From the NCBI GenBank assembly GCA_946612055.1, contig CAMOEH010000163.1, positions 1 to 6,801 of the forward strand: DNA of 6,801 nt, given 5' to 3'. Numbering within the stretch: position 1 is the first letter of the stretch; each line of letters begins with the position of its first letter. The notes under the pieces are model-generated. The model saw only the letters and a list, made by a program, of their open reading frames with translations. It did not search any database and had not been told where the DNA came from. The position numbers and the translations under genes were made by a program. The stretch comes from an uncultured Bacillota bacterium (GTDB lineage Bacteria; Bacillota_I; Bacilli_A; RFN20; CAG-826). Of the stretch, positions 1 through 5,288 are shown one piece after another.

Positions 1-57
1 ATTTGCTATGCGTGGGAGAAGGATTTTTTTCTATGGATGAAAACTAGGACAGCGTGA
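1..57 (+). CDS. possible 3' end of an upstream gene (partial)
   Basis: The frame starting at base 1 is open for 18 codons, ending ...FLWMKTRTA, and stops at TGA 55-57. The other two forward frames stop at 37-39 and 45-47. It is the frame that stops last, and its stop overlaps the GTG start of the next ORF as GTGA, a common arrangement for coupled genes. The piece is too short to assign to a family. A T7 run at 24-30 means a frame error or slip cannot be excluded, in which case this frame and the next ORF could belong to one broken gene. Confidence 0.3.
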   Translation: MCYAWEKDFFLWMKTRTA

Positions 58-272
58 ATATAAATTTGTCTCCATCTTTCTCAAGAATCGATGGCATCGG
101 GAACAAGATGTTCAACGAACTTGTGCCTTATTTATCTTTCCTTCGCGTAATCTTTGTGGACCGCAATCTAAGAGTCATCGTTACCAAAAGAGAAGACTGG
201 CTTCGCGACTTAGAAACGGTGATGAAAGGAATCCATAAAGTCTACGAGAAAATGAAATCCGCGCAGTCTTAA
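54..272 (+). CDS. hypothetical protein, 72 aa, GTG start
   Basis: A small protein I do not recognise. It begins at GTG 54, which overlaps a possible upstream stop as GTGA. A weak Shine-Dalgarno-like AGGA lies at 46-49, four bases before the start. An in-frame TAG at 45-47 rules out an earlier start in this frame. The middle is hydrophobic and strand-like (residues about 24-45, with YLSFLRVIFV and LRVIVTK), and the C-terminal third is a charged amphipathic helix (WLRDLETVMKGIHKVYEKMK). There is no signal peptide, clear membrane segment or metal motif. Codon choice resembles the other genes here, and the opposite strand holds no convincing gene before 269, so I favour a real gene or the C-terminal part of a frame-disrupted one. 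Its TAA at 270-272 overlaps the stop of the convergent hydrolase. Confidence 0.45.
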   Translation: MNINLSPSFSRIDGIGNKMFNELVPYLSFLRVIFVDRNLRVIVTKREDWLRDLETVMKGIHKVYEKMKSAQS

Positions 273-279
273 GCGCGGA
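258..279. terminator. hairpin at the convergent stop codons
   Basis: TCCGCGC (258-264) pairs with GCGCGGA (273-279), a 7-bp GC-rich stem around an 8-base loop that carries the TTAA shared by both stop codons. On the minus strand the stem is followed by a T-rich tract (TTTCATTTT), so it best fits a terminator for the hydrolase gene. On the plus strand only AATTT follows, so termination there would be weak. Confidence 0.45.
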
Positions 280-1237
280 ATTTGGATACGAATTCGTCGA
301 CCACGTGATCGTATTTTTCTTCGTCGACATAGCGAAGGTGGCTGTGGGCGCCTTTATCCCACCAAACCATTTTTTTATCCGGCGAAGAGTTGATGTCGAA
401 AAGCATTTGGGTCTTTTTGGGCAACGAGAATATGTCTTCTTTGGATGCAACCATGACCATCGGAACTTTGATTTTCGTGACGTTGACGATGGGACCTTCC
501 GTTTTGATGTCGGTTCCATAAAGCTTCTTAATTTTTCGACGGCTATACCAGCAAACCACCCAAGGAAGCCCTCCGTTTTTCGTGGTGCGTCTCCAAAGGG
601 TTTCATAGAAACTGATGTAAAGGCCATCAGTCATGATCCCAACGATATAATCGGGGCAATCCTCTCTGGCGACCACGAAGGAGCAGCTGCAAGATCCGAC
701 GCAGATGCCATGGAGAAGAATTTTATTGACGCCTTTGACTTCGTGGAGATATTTCGCGAAAGCCAAAATATCATATTGCTCCATATAGCCGCAGCCGTGG
801 ATCGTCCCTTCGCTTTCGCCGTGGGCTCTTGTGTCGATAGCAAGAACGTTGACTCCAGCCCTTTTATAGGAATAGCCATAATAGCAAGAATAAACGCACG
901 TCTCGGGTCTTCCTGGGGCAATGATTACAGCCATGTCTGATCCAAAATCAAAATATTGCCCCGCAAGTTTAAGCCCATCTTCGGTTACGACATGAATGTC
1001 TTCGCGAACGTTCTCGTTCTCCTTCTCAAAAGCAAGCGATTGGTTCCACATCGCGACCATCTCTTTGTTCTTCAAATCAGAGCAATGATCCCGCGACCAT
1101 TTGTCTGGGCGAGATCGGGTCAAAATCATCTTAAAAATTTGCTTAGGCAAAAATAGATGGCAATAAATCGCGGGGATAATCACAGTCGGGATTAATACCG
1201 CGAGGACAATCAAGGTTATTTTTAGTGGTTCGCTCAT
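269..1237 (-). CDS. membrane-anchored alpha/beta hydrolase with Cys nucleophile
   Basis: A 322-residue serine-aminopeptidase/YqkD-like alpha/beta hydrolase. Residues about 6-30 form one hydrophobic helix, probably an uncleaved anchor; what follows is a cytoplasmic-type linker and then the hydrolase fold from about residue 80. Visible landmarks are an oxyanion-region segment APGRPET (107-113), the strand and turn AIDTRAHGESEG (133-144), the nucleophile elbow HGICVG (176-181), the acid in KED (Asp268) and GAHSHL (296-301) with His298. The expected serine in G-x-S-x-G is Cys179 (codon TGC on the minus strand, 703-701). Cys nucleophiles occur in dienelactone hydrolase-type members, but the overall layout is not that of a dienelactone hydrolase. 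The protein has ten cysteines (26, 52, 114, 118, 149, 179, 183, 185, 194, 229). The start is fixed by the anchor helix; GAAGG lies about 13 bases upstream, which is far for a Shine-Dalgarno site. Substrate unknown. Confidence 0.9.
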   Translation of the reverse strand: MSEPLKITLIVLAVLIPTVIIPAIYCHLFLPKQIFKMILTRSRPDKWSRDHCSDLKNKEMVAMWNQSLAFEKENENVREDIHVVTEDGLKLAGQYFDFGSDMAVIIAPGRPETCVYSCYYGYSYKRAGVNVLAIDTRAHGESEGTIHGCGYMEQYDILAFAKYLHEVKGVNKILLHGICVGSCSCSFVVAREDCPDYIVGIMTDGLYISFYETLWRRTTKNGGLPWVVCWYSRRKIKKLYGTDIKTEGPIVNVTKIKVPMVMVASKEDIFSLPKKTQMLFDINSSPDKKMVWWDKGAHSHLRYVDEEKYDHVVDEFVSKFRA

Positions 1238-1277
1238 GCGGTTTATTTTACCTTCAACCTCAAGCGAAGACTATCGT

Positions 1278-1304
1278 AATGTATTCTTTTCGCGTTCGTG
1301 TAAA
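1278..1304 (-). promoter_or_regulatory. weak candidate promoter for the hydrolase gene
   Basis: Reading the minus strand, TTTACA (plus coordinates 1299-1304) could be a -35 box and TACATT (1278-1283) a -10 box with a 15-base spacer; shifting the -35 by one base (TTTTAC) gives 16. Both boxes are imperfect. The site overlaps the candidate -10 of rqcP on the other strand, so the two divergent genes would compete for one short region. Confidence 0.2.
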
Positions 1305-1306
1305 AT
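1301..1306 (+). promoter_or_regulatory. candidate -10 box for rqcP (leaderless start)
   Basis: TAAAAT ends six bases before the rqcP ATG at 1313, so transcription would begin at or next to the start codon. No convincing -35 box is seen about 17 bases upstream (1278-1283 reads AATGTA). The assignment rests on position and on the lack of any Shine-Dalgarno sequence before the ATG. Confidence 0.35.
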
Positions 1307-1312
1307 AAGCGC

Positions 1313-1582
1313 ATGCGCATCGACAAGTTCCTAAAGGTTTCGCGTCTTATCAAACGAAGAGAAGTGGCAAAGCAACTTTGCGATAATGGCGATATCTTCG
1401 TTAACCAGAAGCCAGCCAAACCCTCTAGCGAAGTTAATGAAGGCGATGTCCTTCTTCTCCGTTTAGGGCTTCGCCGCATCGAGGCAAAAATTATCTCGGT
1501 TAAACCCTTTGCCAACAAAGAACAAGCCCAATCGATGGTCGAGATTCTTGCCGATGAGAAGGCCAAACCGAACAATTCTTGA
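1313..1582 (+). CDS. rqcP: RqcP (YabO), S4-domain ribosome quality control factor
   Basis: An 89-residue S4 RNA-binding protein of the YabO/Hsp15 family. The N-terminus, with KFLKVSRLIKRR at residues 5-16, matches my recollection of B. subtilis RqcP (86 aa) almost exactly, including Arg2 and Arg16, which are known or thought to contact rRNA/tRNA on the stalled 50S subunit. The S4 fold spans about residues 1-60, followed by a short basic and acidic tail. The family acts with RqcH, which adds C-terminal alanine tails to nascent chains on obstructed large subunits. The start is certain: the conserved N-terminus begins at ATG 1313 and an in-frame TAA lies at 1301-1303. No Shine-Dalgarno sequence precedes it. 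The stop is TGA, and ftsH follows after 78 bases without a visible terminator. The Hsp15 heat-shock protein is the alternative family member, but the length and sequence favour RqcP. Confidence 0.93.
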   Translation: MRIDKFLKVSRLIKRREVAKQLCDNGDIFVNQKPAKPSSEVNEGDVLLLRLGLRRIEAKIISVKPFANKEQAQSMVEILADEKAKPNNS

Positions 1583-1608
1583 GCAAATCAATATCGTTTT
1601 CTTTGAAA

Positions 1609-1614
1609 TATGAT
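1609..1614 (+). promoter_or_regulatory. candidate -10 box upstream of ftsH
   Basis: TATGAT, one base from the TATAAT consensus, sits in the AT-rich rqcP-ftsH gap about 46 bases before the ftsH start. No good -35 box lies at the right distance (1586-1592 reads AATCAAT), and TTGAGC at 1579-1584 is 24 bases away. A second AT-rich hexamer, TATATT, lies at 1614-1619. No CIRCE heat-shock operator (TTAGCACTC-N9-GAGTGCTAA) is present. Confidence 0.25.
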
Positions 1615-1645
1615 ATATTTCTATCACCGCTAGATAACCTCGTGG

Positions 1646-1651
1646 AAGGAG
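1646..1651 (+). promoter_or_regulatory. strong ribosome binding site of ftsH
   Basis: AAGGAG, nine bases before the ATG at 1661, within GGAAGGAGA. It is the only strong Shine-Dalgarno site in front of any gene in the window and fixes the ftsH start. Confidence 0.85.
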
Positions 1652-1660
1652 ACAACAACC

Positions 1661-3742
1661 ATGAATGATGGAAACGCCCCAAAAAGAAGTCTGATATCCT
1701 ACATTCTGCCCTACATCTTGATGGCAGGAGTGGTTGGGATTTTTGTTTATTTGATCGTTTCGCGCTTCGTTTCGAATGGTGAAGAATGGGGCAAAAACGA
1801 AATCCTTTTGAATATTGGTGCTACCAAATACGTTGAGACCGAGACCAACCATTATCAACTCGAACTCGATGACTATGATGCCGCAACCAAGAAGATTGTT
1901 ACGGTTAAAGTCCGCCAAGGGTATAAAGCCGTTACCGTTTCGGGCCGTTACCGCAATACCAACGGCCGCCTTGCTAGTTATTCTTTCCTCGTTGAAGAAG
2001 ATGCCTGGAACAATGATTACAGCTATCTTTATGATGTTGACGAAGACGGAACATTAGATACGGTGAATCAATACGCCTTATCGCATTATTTTGAACAACG
2101 CGTTAATGATCCGAAAAACGAAAACGGTGTCTATGTTGTTGAAGACGCCTTTGCCGTTAGCTTCTGGGACACTTGGGGCCCGACCATCATCACGACCGGC
2201 GTCACCTTACTCCTTGTCGTGTTCCTTTATATGAGACTCTCTGCTTCGGTCAATGGATCCAACGGATCGATCATGAGTTTCAACAAATCTCCTGCGCGTC
2301 GCGTTGATACGAGTAAAGTCCGCTTTGCGGATGTTGCAGGATGCGACGAAGAAAAAGCCGAGATGGTTGAGCTCGTCGAATACTTGAAAGACCCAAAGAA
2401 ATATTCAAAATTCGGTGCTCGTTTGCCTAAAGGCGTTCTGTTAATCGGCCCTCCAGGAACCGGTAAAACTTTGTTGGCAAAAGCCGTTGCTGGCGAAGCT
2501 GGCGTCCCCTTCTATTCCATCTCTGGTTCGGATTTCGTTGAGATGTATGTTGGCGTTGGTGCTGGACGTGTCCGCGATTTGTTTTTGAAAGCAAAGCAAA
2601 CCGCCCCATGCCTTATCTTCATCGATGAAATCGATGCTGTTGGTCGTCAACGTGGCGCTGGCTTAGGCGGCGGCAATGACGAACGCGAACAGACCTTGAA
2701 CCAATTGCTCGTTGAAATGGATGGCTTTGAAGCCAATGCCGGCATTCTTGTCATTGCAGCGACCAACCGCGATGACGTTCTTGATCCAGCCTTAAGAAGG
2801 GCCGGGCGTTTTGACCGCACCATTACGGTTTCGATGCCAGACCGTGCGGGACGTGAAGCGATTTTCAAAGTCCATGCACGTGGGAAAAAGATTTCTCCAA
2901 GCGTTGACTTTGGTGCTATCGCAAAGCGAACCGTTGGCTTCTCTGGCGCGGATATCGATAACATCTTGAACGAAGCTGCTATCTTGGCCGTTCGTACTGG
3001 CAAAGAAGATATTGGTATGGCCGAAATCGATGAAGCCATCGATCGTCGCATCTCTGGACCTGCGAAATCCGGGAAAGGCATGTCGGATATCGAAAGAAAG
3101 ACCGTTGCTTATCATGAAGCCGGCCATGCCGTCATTGGTATTAACCTTCCTTATTCCGATAAGGTTCAAAAGATCACAATCGTTCCTAGGGGCAATACGG
3201 GCGGTCACGTTTTGATGACTCCGGAAGATGATCGTTTCCTCTCGACGAAAAACGAATTGATCGCGCGTATCACCGGCTTGCTTGGCGGACGCACTTCGGA
3301 AGAAATCTTCTTCAATGACGTTACTACTGGCGCTTCTAACGACATCGAACAAGCGACACGTATCGCGCGTTTGATGGTCACTGAGCTCGGTATGTCCGAT
3401 CTAGGCCCAATCCAATACGAAAGAGATACGGGTTCGGTCTTCTTAGGAAGAGATTACGCTTCCACACAGCGCAACTTCTCCACCCAAATCGCTTATGAAA
3501 TCGATAAGGCGGTTCGCCAAATCATCGATGAAGCTCATGAAAAAGCGAGGGAGTTGCTCCTCGAACACAAAGATCAAGTCATTCTCGTCGCGGAAGCGTT
3601 ATTAGAAAAAGAAACCATCACCGCCGAGGAAATCGAATACCTCTGCGCTCATGGCACCTTACCTCCTTCTCCTGGAGAGAAAGAAGAGGCTCCAAAAGAA
3701 GAATCGGTTCAAGAAGCCGTTGCGGAAGAGGAGAAAAAATAA
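1661..3742 (+). CDS. ftsH: FtsH, membrane-anchored ATP-dependent zinc metalloprotease
   Basis: A 693-residue AAA+ protease that unfolds and degrades membrane and short-lived cytosolic proteins as a hexamer in the inner membrane. Order of parts: short N-tail, TM1 (about 11-33), an extracytoplasmic domain (about 34-170), TM2 (about 172-192), the AAA module and the M41 protease. Key residues: Walker A GPPGTGKT (263-270), Walker B LIFIDEID (318-325), second region of homology from ATNRDD (367-372) to RRAGRFDR (379-386) with arginine fingers Arg380 and Arg383, zinc site HEAGH (485-489) and third ligand Asp561 in ASNDIEQAT. The pore loop reads EMYVGVGA, with Tyr296 where E. coli has Phe. The outer domain, about 135 residues, is longer than the roughly 70 of E. 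coli. A Glu/Lys-rich tail (about 670-693) ends the protein. All catalytic residues are present. It sits 78 bases after rqcP and is followed at once by an intrinsic terminator. Confidence 0.98.
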   Translation: MNDGNAPKRSLISYILPYILMAGVVGIFVYLIVSRFVSNGEEWGKNEILLNIGATKYVETETNHYQLELDDYDAATKKIVTVKVRQGYKAVTVSGRYRNTNGRLASYSFLVEEDAWNNDYSYLYDVDEDGTLDTVNQYALSHYFEQRVNDPKNENGVYVVEDAFAVSFWDTWGPTIITTGVTLLLVVFLYMRLSASVNGSNGSIMSFNKSPARRVDTSKVRFADVAGCDEEKAEMVELVEYLKDPKKYSKFGARLPKGVLLIGPPGTGKTLLAKAVAGEAGVPFYSISGSDFVEMYVGVGAGRVRDLFLKAKQTAPCLIFIDEIDAVGRQRGAGLGGGNDEREQTLNQLLVEMDGFEANAGILVIAATNRDDVLDPALRRAGRFDRTITVSMPDRAGREAIFKVHARGKKISPSVDFGAIAKRTVGFSGADIDNILNEAAILAVRTGKEDIGMAEIDEAIDRRISGPAKSGKGMSDIERKTVAYHEAGHAVIGINLPYSDKVQKITIVPRGNTGGHVLMTPEDDRFLSTKNELIARITGLLGGRTSEEIFFNDVTTGASNDIEQATRIARLMVTELGMSDLGPIQYERDTGSVFLGRDYASTQRNFSTQIAYEIDKAVRQIIDEAHEKARELLLEHKDQVILVAEALLEKETITAEEIEYLCAHGTLPPSPGEKEEAPKEESVQEAVAEEEKK

Positions 3743-3746
3743 AGAG

Positions 3747-3767
3747 AGCGGGCAACGCCCGCTTTTT
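3747..3767 (+). terminator. intrinsic terminator after ftsH
   Basis: AGCGGGC (3747-3753) and GCCCGCT (3757-3763) form a perfect 7-bp stem with the 3-base loop AAC, followed by TTTT (3764-3767; the T run is five counting the last stem base). It begins four bases after the ftsH TAA and ends ten bases before the dusB ATG, so dusB needs read-through or its own promoter. Confidence 0.9.
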
Positions 3768-3777
3768 GCTAATTCCA

Positions 3778-4755
3778 ATGAAAATCGGCGATATTGAAAT
3801 TCAAGGGCACGTAGTGCTTGGCCCGATGGCTGGCATTACCAATTTGGCTTATCGGGAATTCATGAAGCCTTTTGGCGTGGGGTTAAGCTATAGCGAGATG
3901 ATTTCCGATTGCGGGATCTCCTACCAAAACGAGAAAACTTATACCTATCTTGCTACGAGTTCGATTGATCGGCCTGTCGGGCTGCAATTATTTGGCTTTT
4001 CGATTGAGCATACGTTAAAAGCCATTAGCATCATTGAAAAGAAAGCCGATTATGACATCTTGGACATCAATCTTGGCTGCCCGGTTCCTAAAGTAACCAA
4101 GACGGGAGCAGGTTCTTCTTGGCTTTGCCATCCGAAAGAACTTTTTGAGTATATGAAGGCCGTCTGCCAAGCTTCGAGCAAGCCCGTAACCGCGAAGATT
4201 CGATTAGGGTGGGATCAGGATTCGATTAACGTATTTGAGATCGTTGACCTTTTGCAAAAAGCAGGGGTTAAGGCTATTTCCATTCATTGCCGAACGAAAG
4301 CACAGGGATATTCGGGGCAAGCCGATTATGAAGCAATCCGTGGGTTGAAAGAAAAAATGACCGTTCCTTTGATCATTTCAGGCGACATCTTTTCTTTAGA
4401 AAAGGCTATTGAAGCCGTTCAAATTACGAAAGCCGATGCCGTCATGGTTGCTAGAGGTGGCGAAGGAAATCCGTTTCTTATCACCCAAATCAATCATTGG
4501 TTTGAAACCGGAGAAAAGCTTCCTAGCCCAACTTTAGATCAGCAAATTGATTATGCTGAGCAATATGCCAAAAAGCTGATTGAACTTAAAGGAGAGGCTA
4601 CCGCGATTAAAGAGCTTAAAGGCATCGTTCCTCATTTTCTTTCCGGGTTTCCTGGATATAAAAAAGTTCGAAACGAAATCGCGATATATACCAATTCCAG
4701 CAAACAACTTTTCGCTTTGTTAGAGGGCATCAAAAGTCGTGGGGGATGCCGATGA
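3778..4755 (+). CDS. dusB: tRNA-dihydrouridine synthase DusB
   Basis: A 325-residue FMN enzyme that reduces uridine to dihydrouridine in tRNA using NADPH. The N-terminus KIGDIEI...VVLGPMAGITN matches DusB. The TIM barrel carries the catalytic Cys101 in LGCPVPK (99-105), Lys140 in TAKIRLGW (FMN contact), His170 in IHCRT, SGDI (201-204) and the phosphate-binding ARGGEGNPF (225-233). A helical C-terminal domain (about 250-325) should recognise tRNA. Two positions differ from the common family pattern: HGRT reads HCRT (Cys171) and the usual NGDI reads SGDI. I chose ATG 3778 because the homologous N-terminus begins there; an in-frame TTG at 3766 lies inside the terminator T run and is unlikely. 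No Shine-Dalgarno sequence precedes the ATG. The next gene starts within the last codons of dusB. DusB rather than DusA or DusC follows from overall sequence and the Bacillota synteny with ftsH. Confidence 0.93.
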   Translation: MKIGDIEIQGHVVLGPMAGITNLAYREFMKPFGVGLSYSEMISDCGISYQNEKTYTYLATSSIDRPVGLQLFGFSIEHTLKAISIIEKKADYDILDINLGCPVPKVTKTGAGSSWLCHPKELFEYMKAVCQASSKPVTAKIRLGWDQDSINVFEIVDLLQKAGVKAISIHCRTKAQGYSGQADYEAIRGLKEKMTVPLIISGDIFSLEKAIEAVQITKADAVMVARGGEGNPFLITQINHWFETGEKLPSPTLDQQIDYAEQYAKKLIELKGEATAIKELKGIVPHFLSGFPGYKKVRNEIAIYTNSSKQLFALLEGIKSRGGCR

Positions 4756-5231
4756 GGGAGAATCACGGGTTCCCTGCTTTATTTAATAAAGATTCGCGCG
4801 TTTTGATTTTGGGTTCTTTCCCTTCGGTCAAATCAAGGGAAGTCTCTTTTTATTATGGCCATCCCCAAAACCGTTTTTGGAAGATGCTTGCCTTGATTTT
4901 TGATGAGCCTATTCCTGTAACAAAAGAAGAAAAGATTTCGTTTTGTTTTCGTCATCAAATCGCTTTGTATGATGCGGTGGAATCTTGCTATGTCACGAAT
5001 TCTTCAGACGCCTCAATAAAAGGAGTCAAACCAACCAATTTGAAACCGATTTTAGATGGGGCGTGCATTCAAAAAATACTGCTTAATGGCAACACGGCCG
5101 CCCGTTACTATTTCCAATTTCAAAAGACTTATCAAAGTATCGAGGTAATAACGCTTCCTTCAACCTCTGCCGCCAATGCTCGTTTTTCTTTGGGTGATCT
5201 AGTCAAGGAATGGGGAAAACATTTGTCTTGA
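4752..5231 (+). CDS. hypoxanthine/uracil-DNA glycosylase (HDG-like, UDG superfamily)
   Basis: A base-excision repair glycosylase that should remove deaminated bases, most likely hypoxanthine, from DNA in the cytoplasm. Landmarks, numbered from the upstream ATG at 4746: RVLILGSFPSVKS (18-30, motif 1), FYYGHPQNRFW (35-45), IALYD (72-76), SSDASI (86-91) and LPSTSAAN (137-144, motif 2). The SVKS...HPQNRFW layout is typical of the DNA-deoxyinosine glycosylase family (UDG family 6), in which an Asn near position 39 is reported as important; Asn42 here is a candidate. At about 160 residues it is of usual length. ATG 4752 overlaps the dusB TGA as ATGA and has GGGGGA five bases upstream, so I prefer it; ATG 4746 (161 aa) is possible. 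The overlap suggests translational coupling to dusB. It ends with a tandem TGA TGA. A Mug-type specificity for uracil or thymine mismatches cannot be excluded. Confidence 0.85.
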   Translation: MRENHGFPALFNKDSRVLILGSFPSVKSREVSFYYGHPQNRFWKMLALIFDEPIPVTKEEKISFCFRHQIALYDAVESCYVTNSSDASIKGVKPTNLKPILDGACIQKILLNGNTAARYYFQFQKTYQSIEVITLPSTSAANARFSLGDLVKEWGKHLS

Positions 5232-5255
5232 TGATTTGCGAGAAAAGAGTTTAAT
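5228..5255 (+). promoter_or_regulatory. candidate promoter for the ABC exporter gene
   Basis: TTGATG (5228-5233) and TTTAAT (5250-5255) are spaced by 16 bases, matching four and five of six consensus positions. Transcription would begin near 5262, giving a leader of about 27 bases. No terminator separates it from the glycosylase gene, so co-transcription is equally possible. Confidence 0.3.
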
Positions 5256-5267
5256 ATTGCAATCGCA

Positions 5268-5281
5268 TTTGCTTTAGCAAA
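5268..5281 (+). repeat. short inverted repeat before the ABC gene
   Basis: TTTGCT and AGCAAA are perfect inverted arms of six bases around TT. They lie between the candidate -10 box and the ATG at 5289. It could be a small operator or a leader hairpin, but at this size chance is a fair explanation. Confidence 0.25.
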
Positions 5282-5288
5282 ACGCATT

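Noticed and set aside
305..940. 211-codon open frame on the plus strand
   Set aside because: It is antisense to the hydrolase, whose fold motifs are clear. It has no recognisable motifs and mirrors the hydrolase codon pattern.
1583..1660. Heat-shock (CIRCE-like) operator before ftsH
   Set aside because: No TTAGCACTC or GAGTGCTAA arms are present in the gap.
2792..3352. Minus-strand open frame of 186 codons, and others at 2427-3081
   Set aside because: These lie wholly inside ftsH, which is fully conserved across this stretch; they are antisense shadows without any motif.
3766..3777. TTG start giving dusB four extra residues
   Set aside because: The TTG lies in the terminator T run, lacks a ribosome binding site, and the family N-terminus begins at the ATG at 3778.
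5229..5234. TGA read as tryptophan (mycoplasma code)
   Set aside because: It would fuse the glycosylase to the ABC exporter, and would add unrelated tails to rqcP and dusB. All three proteins end at the expected family length with TGA as stop, and TGG is used for Trp throughout.
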